Under the pieces are notes generated by a model, which worked only from the letters and a program-made list of their open reading frames with translations, made no database searches and was not told the origin of the DNA. DNA of 64,000 nucleotides from positions 1-64,000 of the forward strand of contig NZ_SLVJ01000006.1 in the NCBI RefSeq assembly GCF_004345325.1, written 5' to 3'. The stretch comes from Acinetobacter calcoaceticus. Its GTDB lineage: Bacteria; Pseudomonadota; Gammaproteobacteria; Pseudomonadales; Moraxellaceae. Position 1 is the first letter of the stretch, and each line of letters opens with the position of its first letter. A program made the translations under genes and the position numbers. Below, piece by piece: positions 35,356 to 47,017 of this stretch.

Positions 35356-36810
35356 GTGAAGTTCAAATTACTTTTATTACCTGCACTTATATCTTTATTA
35401 ACGGCTTGTGGCGACGATGACAAAGACACCACAGTAACTGAAAAACCACCAGTTAAACCACCTGTAACTGAAGGTAATGGTGATTTACTTACACCAGGTG
35501 CCAAAGGGGATGTCAGCACACTCGGTGGCGCGGCTCGCTTAAAAGAAGAACGTACAGAAGCACTCAAAAAATCACTCAGCAATCGCCAAGTTAAAAATGT
35601 CATCTTGTTTATCGGTGATGGTACCAGCGAATCAGAAATCACAGCAGCGCGTAACTATGCTGAAGGGGCTTCAGGTTACTTTAAAGGCCTAGATGTCTTC
35701 CCATTTACTGGCGCATATACCACCTACTCACTGGTTGAAGGCACCAAAAAAATTGATTATGTCCCTGACTCAGCAGCAACTGCAACGGCTTGGGCGACAG
35801 GTATTAAAACCTATAATAATGCATTGGGTATCGATACTTTTGGTAAGCCACAAGAATCGATATTAAAACTAGCGAAAAAAGCTGGCTTTGCAACAGGTAA
35901 TGTCACTACCACTGAACTGCAAGATGCATCACCTGCAGCACTATTTTCGAGTATCAAATACCGTAGTTGCTACAGCCCATCTAGGATGCAAGCATGTCCT
36001 GACGATAATTTCCCTAAGGGTAAAGGCTCGATCTCTGAACAACTGCTAGCAACACGTGCTGATGTTACTTTAGGCGGTGGCGCTGTATTCTTTGACGAGG
36101 TGGCGACTGGCGGCGGATATGCAGGTAAAACCTTATTGGCCCAAGCCAAAGAACTTAAATACCAATTACCTACTGACCTAGCTAGCTTAAATGCAATTAA
36201 AGCTGCAGACCAAAACCAACCCGTTCTTGGCCTGTTTGCACCCCGTAACCTACCAGTCAACTGGGTAGGTCCAGATTCGGTTATTAACGGGAACAACAAG
36301 CCTGCAGAAAGCTGTTCAGCAAATCCAGAACGTACCGCTTCTATACCAAGCCTTAAAGATATGACCGCTAAAGCAATTGAATTACTTCAAGTCAATAAAA
36401 AAGGTTTCTTCTTACAAGTGGAAAGTGGTTCAATTGACAAAGAAAATCATGCTGGAAATGCCTGTGGTCAGATCGGTGAAACTGTCGCATTTGATGATGC
36501 CATCCAAGTCGCTTTAGCATTTGCCAAGAAAAATCCTGATACTTTAATCATTGTTACGGGTGACCATGCGCATACCAGCCAAATCATTCCAAACAACTCT
36601 AAAAGCCCAGGCCGTACCGTTTCTCTAAAAACTAAAGATGACGCGGTCATGACCATCAACTATGCAACTGGAACATCAGAATCTTACCAACAGCACACTG
36701 GTGCTCAAGTGCGTACCGCTGCTTATGGTCCACGTGCAGCCAACGTCTCTGGTCTACTGGATCAGACCGATATCTTCTTCATCATGCGTGATGCAATGGG
36801 TATCAAATAA
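35356..36810 (+). CDS. Alkaline phosphatase, PhoA family, lipoprotein (copy 2)
   Basis: Tandem paralogue of the preceding gene, with long identical stretches throughout the catalytic core. The lipobox is LLTAC with Cys18; the Pro/Val spacer is shorter than in copy 1. The catalytic set is conserved: Asp88 in FIGDGTSESE, Ser139 in VPDSAATATAWATG, VESGSIDKENHA and VTGDHAHTSQ. It is 484 aa from a GTG start at 35356, with GGGG about 9 bases upstream. Divergence is concentrated in the spacer and in the region around the two cysteines (SCYSPSRMQACPDD here), which may alter substrate access. It has its own promoter region and terminator. Confidence 0.92.
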   Translation: MKFKLLLLPALISLLTACGDDDKDTTVTEKPPVKPPVTEGNGDLLTPGAKGDVSTLGGAARLKEERTEALKKSLSNRQVKNVILFIGDGTSESEITAARNYAEGASGYFKGLDVFPFTGAYTTYSLVEGTKKIDYVPDSAATATAWATGIKTYNNALGIDTFGKPQESILKLAKKAGFATGNVTTTELQDASPAALFSSIKYRSCYSPSRMQACPDDNFPKGKGSISEQLLATRADVTLGGGAVFFDEVATGGGYAGKTLLAQAKELKYQLPTDLASLNAIKAADQNQPVLGLFAPRNLPVNWVGPDSVINGNNKPAESCSANPERTASIPSLKDMTAKAIELLQVNKKGFFLQVESGSIDKENHAGNACGQIGETVAFDDAIQVALAFAKKNPDTLIIVTGDHAHTSQIIPNNSKSPGRTVSLKTKDDAVMTINYATGTSESYQQHTGAQVRTAAYGPRAANVSGLLDQTDIFFIMRDAMGIK

Positions 36811-36841
36811 TCCCCATTAAAACCAACATTTGATGATAAAT

Positions 36842-36867
36842 CAGCAGTGCTTCGGCATTGCTTTTTT
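36842..36867 (+). terminator. Terminator of second alkaline phosphatase gene
   Basis: AGCAGTGC and GCATTGCT pair (one G-T wobble) around TTCG, followed by a T run. Confidence 0.82.
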
Positions 36868-36902
36868 TATTCTAAGGATGGCAAAGCTCGAACTACAGGC
36901 AA

Positions 36903-36932
36903 AAAAAGACCTTGTCTAAACAAGGTCTTTTT
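36903..36932. terminator. Terminator of ferritin gene
   Basis: AAAAAGACCTTGT and ACAAGGTCTTTTT form a 13-bp perfect stem with a CTAA loop. Symmetrical A/T runs let it work in both directions. Confidence 0.9.
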
Positions 36933-36946
36933 ACACATTCGATCAA

Positions 36947-37411
36947 TTACATTTGTGATTGAATATAGTTTTGCAAGCCAATCAATTCGATCAAGCCAAT
37001 TTGTTTTTCTAACCAATAGGTATGGTCTTCTTCGGTATCAGACATTTGCTGACGCAACATGTCACGTGTCACATAGTCAGCTTTTTCTTCACATAGCTTA
37101 ATGCCCTGCGCCAATTTTTCACGAACATGGTATTCAAGTTTAAGGTCTGCTTTTAAGCACGACACCACATCCTGACCCACATCAACGTCATCACGGACCA
37201 TGTTCGGTGTGCCTTCTAAAAACAACACACGACGAATAATGGCATCTGCATGTTGTGCTTCTTCTTGCATTTCATGATCGATACGTTCATAAATTTTGCT
37301 TAGACCCCAATCTTCATACATACGTGAATGTATTAAATATTGATCGCGGGCAGCCAGCTCACCACCAATCAACATATTTAAATAGGCTACGACTTCTGGA
37401 TTACCACGCAT
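36947..37411 (-). CDS. Bacterial ferritin of the FtnA/bacterioferritin group
   Basis: Iron-storage protein forming a 24-mer shell with ferroxidase sites. It is 154 aa, all helical. [20 protein letters not shown] and [26 protein letters not shown] carry ferroxidase ligands (Glu, ExxH), and [13 protein letters not shown] the second Glu/His pair. The whole sequence resembles Pseudomonas aeruginosa FtnA (formerly BfrA), which, despite the bacterioferritin annotation, binds no haem in its best-studied form. A GGAG lies before the ATG. It is a single gene, with no bacterioferritin-associated ferredoxin (bfd) next to it. Confidence 0.9.
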   Translation of the reverse strand: MRGNPEVVAYLNMLIGGELAARDQYLIHSRMYEDWGLSKIYERIDHEMQEEAQHADAIIRRVLFLEGTPNMVRDDVDVGQDVVSCLKADLKLEYHVREKLAQGIKLCEEKADYVTRDMLRQQMSDTEEDHTYWLEKQIGLIELIGLQNYIQSQM

Positions 37412-37933
37412 TGCTAAAACTCCATATAATTTGCCAACATTATGAACACTTTTGACAAGGATTGCAAAAGTAAAAAAACTGTAAGTTTATGATTTTACTA
37501 TAATTAAAATGAGAAACATACGCATTTACACTGCGAATTAGGATTTTTTTGATATAAATAATAAGCCTTTGCGTTGTTCTTGCCGCTAACTAAGCATCAA
37601 ATACGCCATCTAAGTATTGATATTAAATTTTGTAACCAACAACAATGCTTCTTAGTACGTTAAAAATAGTGATGGAGTTACGAACAAATGCATGAAGATC
37701 AACCCAAGACATAGACTCAAACTTGCTACTAGGCAACAAGTAATGCTATCTCGCTGTGCACAATAAAGTTGCCTTGGCATAAAAGTGTCAAAAAATGCAA
37801 GCCAAGCATTCACTTGGCTTGCATCGTCAAATTCTGAGATTAGGAGGAGTAAATAGTCGTTTGAAGACCCAGCCTAGGTGATTCAATCGAGTCATTTAAT
37901 AAGCGAATGACTTAGGCTCGACTTCTCTGCAAC
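37412..37933. other. Intergenic region between ferritin and ligA
   Basis: 522 bases with no credible gene. The left part holds the ferritin promoter. A strong ligA terminator is at 37795-37824, and a smaller hairpin (about 37880-37914) sits between it and the ligA stop. The middle, 37500-37780, is unexplained and of low complexity. Confidence 0.5.
37795..37824 (-). terminator. Terminator downstream of ligA
   Basis: ATGCAAGCCAAG and CTTGGCTTGCAT form a perfect 12-bp stem with a 6-base loop. The minus strand continues with a T run. It lies about 110 bases past the ligA stop. Confidence 0.88.
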
Positions 37934-39979
<2,046 letters not shown>

Positions 39980-39991
39980 TCACCATATAAA

Positions 39992-40009
39992 AGGGCGGAA
40001 ATCCGCCCT
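39992..40009 (-). terminator. Hairpin between zipA and ligA
   Basis: AGGGCGGA and TCCGCCCT form an 8-bp stem with only AA as loop. On the minus strand it is followed by four T. It may attenuate transcription into ligA. Confidence 0.5.
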
Positions 40010-40050
40010 GTGTTTGCTCTACAGATTATAAATCAAATAAATGAATCTGA

Positions 40051-41088
40051 TTACACTTCTTGACCAGATCGATAGTCAATCGCTTTATGACGCCAATGTT
40101 CTTTGAGTTGCGGAGTAAATTCAAGGTTATTTTCATCATAGACCGTACCATCCACTTCACGAGCGATTAAGCCTGCAATGCTGACCATGGTATCGAAGCC
40201 TTTTTGCACATCGTTATGTGGCAGTGCGAGGAAAAAAGCCAAACCTTGCACTTGTTCACCCGATAAGGTTTCAAGATCAAAGCCATTTGGACCCTCATCG
40301 GTAATACGCAGTACGGAGAACATCAATGGACTGACATCTTCTGAATTTTCAGTCGCTTCATAGCGATGGAAACATGACAACTCGCCAAAACGTAGACCAT
40401 ACTTCAATAATACTTTTAAGGTTTTATCCCCAGACAGAGCTTTACGCGGGTTCGGATAAACATTTAATGCGATGATGGTTTCAGCATTGGACAAACTGCT
40501 CTCATCGTCATAGCGCTGTTGTTCATGCAAATGCGTATCCAAAATACTGCTCTCATCATCAAATTCTGAGATCTGCGCAGCTGCGACATTTGGGTTTAAA
40601 TTAAACACTTCTTCGACATTTTCAACACTGTTGGATTGAGTTGTTTCAGCGGTCTGAGTCGTAGTCGTATCCGGCTGCACAGCGGTCTGAGCATCCGACT
40701 GCGTTAAGCTCGATGCAGTCTGTGCAGCAGGGTCTGCTGCTAGATTGCTTGCTATTGTTTCTTTTGGATCTGCAACTTTCACTGCTGTAACAGCTTGAGC
40801 TGTTTCACTATCCTCATCAGCCACTGTTTGTTGCAGAACTGTATCGCGTGCAATTTGATTTAAGGGCTGTATTTGAGGCTCAACGCGCTGCACATTTTCT
40901 GGTTCAGCAGCGAACTGCAATTGGTCGCGTACATGGCGAGGAATAATGGGTAATTGACTATCAGCATTGATATGTAACTCAGACTCGAGCGAAGGTGCAG
41001 CATCATTGGGTTTGCGGAAAAAGATTTTTAATCCCATCAATATAATGATGACCGCAACAACAATTCCAACCACTGTAGTAATTTGCAT
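40051..41088 (-). CDS. zipA: Cell division protein ZipA
   Basis: Tethers FtsZ to the inner membrane in the divisome. A single N-terminal transmembrane helix (about 4-23, ITTVVGIVVAVIIILMGLKIFF) has its N-terminus outside. It is followed by a long Gln/Thr/Ala-rich disordered linker (about 30-205) and a C-terminal FtsZ-binding domain (about 205-345, with IALNVYPNPRKALSGDKTL and GFDLETLSGEQVQGLAFFLALP). The ATG at 41088 is used; GGAG is 8 bases upstream. Length 345 aa. The start lies within 3 bases of the smc stop. Confidence 0.93.
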   Translation of the reverse strand: MQITTVVGIVVAVIIILMGLKIFFRKPNDAAPSLESELHINADSQLPIIPRHVRDQLQFAAEPENVQRVEPQIQPLNQIARDTVLQQTVADEDSETAQAVTAVKVADPKETIASNLAADPAAQTASSLTQSDAQTAVQPDTTTTQTAETTQSNSVENVEEVFNLNPNVAAAQISEFDDESSILDTHLHEQQRYDDESSLSNAETIIALNVYPNPRKALSGDKTLKVLLKYGLRFGELSCFHRYEATENSEDVSPLMFSVLRITDEGPNGFDLETLSGEQVQGLAFFLALPHNDVQKGFDTMVSIAGLIAREVDGTVYDENNLEFTPQLKEHWRHKAIDYRSGQEV

Positions 41089-41089
41089 A

Positions 41090-44000
41090 TTATAACTCCG
41101 CAACTAGACCATATTCTCTGGCTTCTTCTAAATTAACACTGACGAGTTTTGAAGCACCGGGCTCTGGCATCGTTACACCCAATAAATCAGTTGCCATCGT
41201 CATCGCAACTTTATTATGAGTAATGTAAATGAATTGTACGTGTTCAGAAAGCTCTTTTACTAAATTACAAAATCTTCCCACATTGGCATCATCCAAAGGC
41301 GCATCAACCTCATCAAGCACACAAAATGGTGCTGGATTGAGGCGGAATATTGCAAAAACCAAAGCCAAAGCGGTCAATGCCTTTTCTCCGCCCGACAATA
41401 ATGCCAAAGAACTGTTACGTTTACCCGGTGGTCGTGCCATCAGTTTGACACCTGATTGCCAATCCCCTTCCAAACTTAATTGGGCTTCGCCACCATTAAA
41501 TACTTTCGGGAACAGATCTTGCAATTCTACATTCACCCGATCAAATGTGGTCATAAATAATTTTTTTGTTTCTTGATCGATGGTTTTCATCGCATCTTTT
41601 AATTGTGCAACGGTATTCTCCAGATCTTCGATCTGATGGGTTAATTCAGCATGCCGTTGTGAAACCTCAAGATACTCATCAGATGCAGCCAGATTGACTG
41701 AGCCCAATTTAGCAAACTGTTGCTGTGCTTTGTCGAGCTTGAGCTGATGTTGAGCGAGATCGATCACCACACCACTGCGTAACTCGCTGTCTAAGGCTTT
41801 GAGCTGTTCACTATAATGCTGCAAATCGGACTTCGCCGCCTGCCACGCCAAGCGCTGTTGCTCTAAAGCCGTCCGCAACTTTTCATCTTGTTGCTGCAGC
41901 TCATGACGCAGACCGGTCAATTGTTGCTGTTTTTCTTGCACATGATTCAACTCAATCTGCCAAGTGTTCCAGGTATGCTGCAGTTTTTCTGCCACCTGTA
42001 ATTGCTGATTAAACTGCGACTCTAGACTTGGCAATTCGAGTTGGATCGGATCAAGCATTTGTTTAGCTTGATCAATCTGGGCCAAGATTTGTTGATATTG
42101 CAGTTTTAGGAAAGACTGGTCTTTTTCGAGCAACTCAATCTGCTGCTGATTTTGTACGGTTACTCGGCGTGTGGTTTCAAGATCTTGTTGTTTTAAATGC
42201 AATTGTCCTTGTTGATCATCGCGCTGATTAGTCAATTGATCCAACTGCTGTTGCATGTCTTTATATTGCGGCAAATTGAGGTCTAGCTTGATCATCAGCG
42301 CATGTAGATCAATCTCAAGATCATCTTTTTGCATGGCATCTTCTTCAAGCTGCAGGTCCAATTGACTGATTTGATCCTGCAAGTGCTGTTGTTGCAGTGC
42401 AAAAGCCTGGGCTGCACTCTGACGCTTTACGATATCAACATCTAACTGCTGGAGGCGTTGCTGACTGGATTTGAGTTGTTGTTGCAACTGCTGCGTGGAC
42501 GTCTGTAGTTCCTGCTGTTGTTGCAACAAAGCAGCAACCGCCTGTTCTGCTTCAGGCAACTGTGGTTGCAAGTGCTGCAATTGCTGTTGAATCTCATCAA
42601 GTCTCACCCGATGGCTCAGCGCCCCTTGAGCGGCTTGACTGGACTCATCATAGTCTAGACCAATCACCCAATCTGCACCGACATGATAGCCATCTAGACT
42701 TAATATCGATTGACCCACTTGTAATTGCGCCTGTGCATCCAGTGCCTGGGTCAGGGTATCGACCAGCAGAACTTGATCCCACAATGAATGCTGCGGTGTC
42801 TCAATCCAATCACTTAAGTTTTTCAAGCCTGTACTTTTCAAAGCTGTTGCGACCTGACTGACTTTTAACTGTCGTGCAGTTTCAGGTTGAAAAGCGGCCT
42901 CGGTATCGAGCACATTCGCTGCAAGCCATTTGGCCAAAAACTTCTCGATCAAACTGGCATGGGCTTTTCCAGCTGTATTGAGCTGCAGGCTTTGCAATAG
43001 TTGCGTGGAACCCGCACTGGCCTGGCTGCCTTTGGTGAGCATTTGTTGGAGGGTGCTTTGCTCAGACAACAGCACTTTCAGCTCCGCCTGTAGCTGACTC
43101 AACTGACTGCGGCCCTGACTCAAGCCCTGTTGCGTCTGTTCCATCTGTGTGAGTTGTGCTTGATGCTGCTGCTCCATCTCTTCGAGCTGCTGTTGGCATT
43201 GCAGTTTATCTTGCTCAAACTGCACAACATCATCTTGTTGTGACTGTTGTTGGATCTGTTGCAATTGCTGATCTAGCGTGGCTTTTTGTTGCTCTATACG
43301 CAGAATATTTTTGGCCAATTGTTCCGATTGGCTGTGCATATGCAGTTGTTGCTGTTGTTGTTTCTCAACTTGGGCCTTGATCAGTTCAAATTGTTGTGTG
43401 ATCTGCTGTTGCTGGGTATTCAAGACCTGTAATTGCTGCTGCTGTTGCTGTGCGCTTGATTCAGTTTCAAGCAACTGATCAGATTGCTGTTGTTGCTGCT
43501 CTAACACTACATCTAATTGCAATTCAATCAATTGTAAGCGTTCTTTGGTCTCTGTTTTTTGCAGGTCGAGTCGACTCAAACTACTGCTATTTTGCTGCAT
43601 CAGACCTTGTTTTTGTTCCAAGTTGAGCTTGAGCTCAGCGAGTTTCTTTTCTGCTTGTTGCCACTCAATTTGCAGAGGTGATGATTGTTGAATCAAACGT
43701 TGAAACAATTCATTGGTGCCACTTAGGTCATGTTCAACCGTGGTCATTTCTGTGCGAACCAATTTAAACTGCTCGCCCAAAGTCGTCATCTCAGCATTGT
43801 AATGCTGCTGTAAATGAGAACTCTGCTCACATTGATAGGACAAAATATCAATTTTTAAACCGCGAATTTCACCTTCTAGGGTTTTGTATTGCACTGCTGT
43901 TTCAGATTGACGCTTTAAGGTTTTGAGCTGCGCATTTAACTCTGAGGCAATGTCTTCTAAACGTTCAAGATTTGAAGCAGTATGTTCTAAATGCTGTAAA

Positions 44001-44539
44001 GTTTCACGGCGACGTGCTTGATAACGTGACACCCCGGCTGCTTCTTCGATAAACACCCGCATTTCTTCAGGCTTGGCATCCACCAAACGATTGATCATGC
44101 CCTGCTCAATGATCGCATAGGAGCGTGGTCCTAAGCCTGTGCCAAGGAAAATATCGGTGATATCGCGGCGACGGCATTTAGTGCCATTTAAGAAATATTC
44201 AGATTTCCCTTCACGGCTGACCTGACGACGTACTGCCAATTCACTATAGGCATTATAGGCACCACCAAGCTTGCCGTAGGTATTTTCAAAGCGTAACTCC
44301 ACACTGGCCATGCCCACAGGTTTACGTTTGGTGGTTCCAGTGAAGATCACGTCTTGCATGTTGCCGCCACGCAATTGCCGCGCGCTCGACTCCCCCATAA
44401 CCCAGCGTATGGCATCAATCACATTGGATTTTCCACAGCCGTTGGGACCAACCACAGCGGTACGATTTGATCTAAAAGAAAGTGTAGTGCTATCGGCAAA
44501 AGATTTGAAGCCGGAGAGTTTTAAGCTGCTTAAACGCAT
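41090..44539 (-). CDS. smc: Chromosome partition protein Smc
   Basis: SMC ATPase of bacterial condensin. Walker A is GPNGCGKSN (31-39). Two very Gln-rich coiled-coil arms (about 170-495 and 670-1000) flank a hinge at about 500-660. ABC signature ALLSGGEKAL and Walker B FCVLDEVDAPLDDANVG are near the C-terminus. 1149 aa, the normal length. The start follows a GntR-family gene by only 10 bases. Its partners ScpA and ScpB are encoded at 25-26.6 kb. The high Gln content of the arms (runs of QQQQQ) is striking but common in Acinetobacter. Confidence 0.97.
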   Translation of the reverse strand: MRLSSLKLSGFKSFADSTTLSFRSNRTAVVGPNGCGKSNVIDAIRWVMGESSARQLRGGNMQDVIFTGTTKRKPVGMASVELRFENTYGKLGGAYNAYSELAVRRQVSREGKSEYFLNGTKCRRRDITDIFLGTGLGPRSYAIIEQGMINRLVDAKPEEMRVFIEEAAGVSRYQARRRETLQHLEHTASNLERLEDIASELNAQLKTLKRQSETAVQYKTLEGEIRGLKIDILSYQCEQSSHLQQHYNAEMTTLGEQFKLVRTEMTTVEHDLSGTNELFQRLIQQSSPLQIEWQQAEKKLAELKLNLEQKQGLMQQNSSSLSRLDLQKTETKERLQLIELQLDVVLEQQQQQSDQLLETESSAQQQQQQLQVLNTQQQQITQQFELIKAQVEKQQQQQLHMHSQSEQLAKNILRIEQQKATLDQQLQQIQQQSQQDDVVQFEQDKLQCQQQLEEMEQQHQAQLTQMEQTQQGLSQGRSQLSQLQAELKVLLSEQSTLQQMLTKGSQASAGSTQLLQSLQLNTAGKAHASLIEKFLAKWLAANVLDTEAAFQPETARQLKVSQVATALKSTGLKNLSDWIETPQHSLWDQVLLVDTLTQALDAQAQLQVGQSILSLDGYHVGADWVIGLDYDESSQAAQGALSHRVRLDEIQQQLQHLQPQLPEAEQAVAALLQQQQELQTSTQQLQQQLKSSQQRLQQLDVDIVKRQSAAQAFALQQQHLQDQISQLDLQLEEDAMQKDDLEIDLHALMIKLDLNLPQYKDMQQQLDQLTNQRDDQQGQLHLKQQDLETTRRVTVQNQQQIELLEKDQSFLKLQYQQILAQIDQAKQMLDPIQLELPSLESQFNQQLQVAEKLQHTWNTWQIELNHVQEKQQQLTGLRHELQQQDEKLRTALEQQRLAWQAAKSDLQHYSEQLKALDSELRSGVVIDLAQHQLKLDKAQQQFAKLGSVNLAASDEYLEVSQRHAELTHQIEDLENTVAQLKDAMKTIDQETKKLFMTTFDRVNVELQDLFPKVFNGGEAQLSLEGDWQSGVKLMARPPGKRNSSLALLSGGEKALTALALVFAIFRLNPAPFCVLDEVDAPLDDANVGRFCNLVKELSEHVQFIYITHNKVAMTMATDLLGVTMPEPGASKLVSVNLEEAREYGLVAEL

Positions 44540-44549
44540 AATGTCCTAA

Positions 44550-45245
44550 TTACCGGCGCGATCTACGCGCCCAGGCGAGTTCTATCTGTTTCATTCGAGT
44601 TAGCGATTCCAACACGAGATTACGCAAGTGTCGACAAAAATCTTCCATAAATAAAGTAGCTTGTTGTGATTTTCGGATCAAAATCGCATCAATCACCAAT
44701 TTAAACAACTCTAAGGACTCTTGTAACTCTCGGCGCGAGGTATTTAAGGTTAAAAAATAACTACGTCGTATTGAAGGCAATAATTCTTTATAAAATTTCA
44801 TCAGATACGGATTGGACACCATATCGTGCTGTACAGCAAGATGTTGAAATATCGCATCATAAAATTTTTCAGTATTGCCTTGTTTAACCTGCTCAGTTAA
44901 ATGCAATAACAATTGTTGCAATGCTTCTGCTTCATGACTGCGCCAAGTTTCACTCATTCGCTGCACAAAATAGCCAAGGACCATGGTACTGGTATCAAAT
45001 AAGGCACGTACCTGCTGCGCAGACATTTCTGCGACGATCGCGCCACGCCGTGGGTAAATATGAATCAGATGGGTGCGCTCGAGCAACAACAAGGCCTCAC
45101 GCACCGATCCTCGACTCACATCAAGTTCTTTGGCAATGCGCAACTCTTGTATACGCTCACCTTCAACCAATTCACCACTGATAATCTGCTGACAGATATG
45201 TTTGGCGATTTGTTCCGATAGACTTTCTAATTCTTCCAATTGCAT
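44550..45245 (-). CDS. GntR-family transcriptional regulator, FCD subfamily
   Basis: 231 aa. The N-terminal winged helix (about 8-72) shows LRIAKELDVSRGSVREALLLLERTHLIHIYPRRGAIV. The C-terminal part is a helical FCD domain, with the metal/ligand residues less clear than in canonical members. The ATG at 45245 is the only good start. It lies 10 bases upstream of smc on the same strand, a conserved position in Acinetobacter, and 149 bases downstream of a TauE/SafE permease gene. Its target is unknown; co-transcription with smc is possible. Confidence 0.85.
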   Translation of the reverse strand: MQLEELESLSEQIAKHICQQIISGELVEGERIQELRIAKELDVSRGSVREALLLLERTHLIHIYPRRGAIVAEMSAQQVRALFDTSTMVLGYFVQRMSETWRSHEAEALQQLLLHLTEQVKQGNTEKFYDAIFQHLAVQHDMVSNPYLMKFYKELLPSIRRSYFLTLNTSRRELQESLELFKLVIDAILIRKSQQATLFMEDFCRHLRNLVLESLTRMKQIELAWARRSRR

Positions 45246-45394
45246 CTATATCCTAGGTTATTATTTATTTTTACCAGATCCACATCTATATTTTTTCATT
45301 TTTAACCGAATAAGACACGTTTTTACTATGTCATTGTCAGACAATATTTGGAAATTTTAAGTCAATTCGGGGAAAATTCAATCATTTTCTCAAG

Positions 45395-46198
45395 CTAAGC
45401 AAGGAAGCCTTGAGAAACAAAATAAATCCCGATCAAAACCAATAACAAAGCAAAACATTTTTTCAATGCAGCAGGCGACAAGATATGTGCAACCTTGGCA
45501 CCTAACTTGGCAGTGATAAAACTCATCACGCTAATCCCTACAAATGCATAGATATGCACAAAACCCACCGCATTGGGGATCGCAATCGTAGATTGAGCAC
45601 CAAAGAACATAAATCCAAATGCCCCTGCCAGCGCAATGGGCAAGCCACAGGCAGCCGAAGTACCCACTGCTTTTTGCATAACCACACCGCATTTGTTTAA
45701 AAATGGCACGGTTAAACTGCCACCGCCAATCCCAAAAATCGCTGAGGCTACACCGATTCCACCACCCGCTAACATCTGCAATCGGGCTGATGGCAATTGT
45801 TTGCTCGGGTCAACTTGAACTTGTGCGCCTTTAAACATTTTATAGGCCACCCAAATCGCGAATGCACCAATCAGTAACTGTAAATTTGCACCAGTTAATA
45901 AACCTGCAACCCATGCACCAAAGAATGAACCAAGCACCAGACCTGGCGCTAAATTTTTAAAGACAGGCCACAATACCGCGCCTTTTTTATGGTGTGCTGA
46001 AACTGAACTAATCGACGTCACCACAATGGTCGCCAATGAAGTACCTAAGGCCAAATGCATAATCACGGTGGGGTCATAATTCATCTGGGTAAACACCACA
46101 TAGAGAATTGGAACAATAATTAATCCACCACCTACACCAAATAGTCCTGCAGCGAAACCAGCGATTGCGCCAATAGCAAGATATATGATTAACTCCAT
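45395..46198 (-). CDS. TauE/SafE family membrane permease
   Basis: 267-aa protein with about eight hydrophobic segments in two internally repeated halves: GAIAGFAAGLFGVGGGLIIVPIL in the first and GGIGVASAIFGIGGGSLTVPFL in the second, the Gly-rich motif pair of the TauE/SafE (YfcA, DUF81) family. Members export sulfite, sulfoacetate or other organic anions. The start is ATG 46198, beginning MELIIYLAIG, with GGAAAAA upstream. It is divergent from birA, with 30 bases between the starts. Substrate not predictable. Confidence 0.88.
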   Translation of the reverse strand: MELIIYLAIGAIAGFAAGLFGVGGGLIIVPILYVVFTQMNYDPTVIMHLALGTSLATIVVTSISSVSAHHKKGAVLWPVFKNLAPGLVLGSFFGAWVAGLLTGANLQLLIGAFAIWVAYKMFKGAQVQVDPSKQLPSARLQMLAGGGIGVASAIFGIGGGSLTVPFLNKCGVVMQKAVGTSAACGLPIALAGAFGFMFFGAQSTIAIPNAVGFVHIYAFVGISVMSFITAKLGAKVAHILSPAALKKCFALLLVLIGIYFVSQGFLA

Positions 46199-46228
46199 AA
46201 ATATTTTTCCATTCTTATCAGATTCAAC

Positions 46229-47017
46229 ATGGACGTAGAAACTCGTCAGCTCAGACAACTTCTAAATGATGTACAGCAACTTCCTGAAGCGCTGTTGCTT
46301 AAACACAGCACAACCTCAACCAACGACGATGTACGAGAACTCGCGCGAAATGGATTGAAGACGATTTTGGTCTGTAGTGAGCAGCAAACGCAGGGACGAG
46401 GTCAGCGCCTAAGGCAATGGGTCTCACCTAAGGGCAATATTTATTTAAGCACAATACTGGATACCCGAAAAGCCTTAGATGGGCGTTTAGCATTGGAAAT
46501 TGCGTTAAATATCCTACAGATGCCCTCGCTCAAACCTTTACAAAAGCTGCAAATCAAATGGCCCAATGACCTGTATAGCCCCGATGGAAAATGGGGTGGT
46601 ATCTTAGTCGAACCCATTTCACCACAACAAGCCATCATTGGCGTTGGGCTGAATCTGATGCCTTTTTCAGCGCAACAACTTGCTGATCAACCCATAGATC
46701 AACCTGCGACTTCACTTGCGCAGTTGGGCTTGCAGCATCCACAGCGCATCGAACTGATCAGTGAACTCTATCTGGCGATCCAACAGGCAGGACGCTGGTT
46801 TGACCATGGTTGCTATAATTTGGCGGCACGTTTTAATCACTGCGCAGCCTTTATGGATCAGCAAGTTGAGTTTGAGCAAATCCATCAGACGATAAACGGA
46901 ATTTTTCGTGGTATTGCTGATGATGGTAGTGTCGGTATAGAGACTAACTCAGCTATATCACAGTATTATCAGGGTCGTTTACGTCAGTTCAACCCGTTAA
47001 CAGAGCAACACGCATGA
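46229..47017 (+). CDS. birA: Biotin-[acetyl-CoA carboxylase] ligase, without DNA-binding domain
   Basis: Attaches biotin to the AccB subunit through biotinyl-AMP. Motifs are [12 protein letters not shown] (28-39), [10 protein letters not shown] (55-64), IKWPNDLY and WGGILVEP, all of the group I/II biotin ligase catalytic domain, and a C-terminal SH3-like domain (about 215-262). Only about 20 residues precede the catalytic domain, so the N-terminal winged helix of E. coli BirA is absent. It would not repress the bio operon directly. The stop overlaps the coaX start by 4 bases. Confidence 0.93.
   Translation: MDVETRQLRQLLNDVQQLPEALLLKHSTTSTNDDVRELARNGLKTILVCSEQQTQGRGQRLRQWVSPKGNIYLSTILDTRKALDGRLALEIALNILQMPSLKPLQKLQIKWPNDLYSPDGKWGGILVEPISPQQAIIGVGLNLMPFSAQQLADQPIDQPATSLAQLGLQHPQRIELISELYLAIQQAGRWFDHGCYNLAARFNHCAAFMDQQVEFEQIHQTINGIFRGIADDGSVGIETNSAISQYYQGRLRQFNPLTEQHA

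Noticed and set aside
42562..43478. Open frames on the plus strand opposite smc, Cys/Val-rich
   Set aside because: They mirror the Gln-rich coiled-coil codons of smc on the other strand; no start signals or family resemblance.
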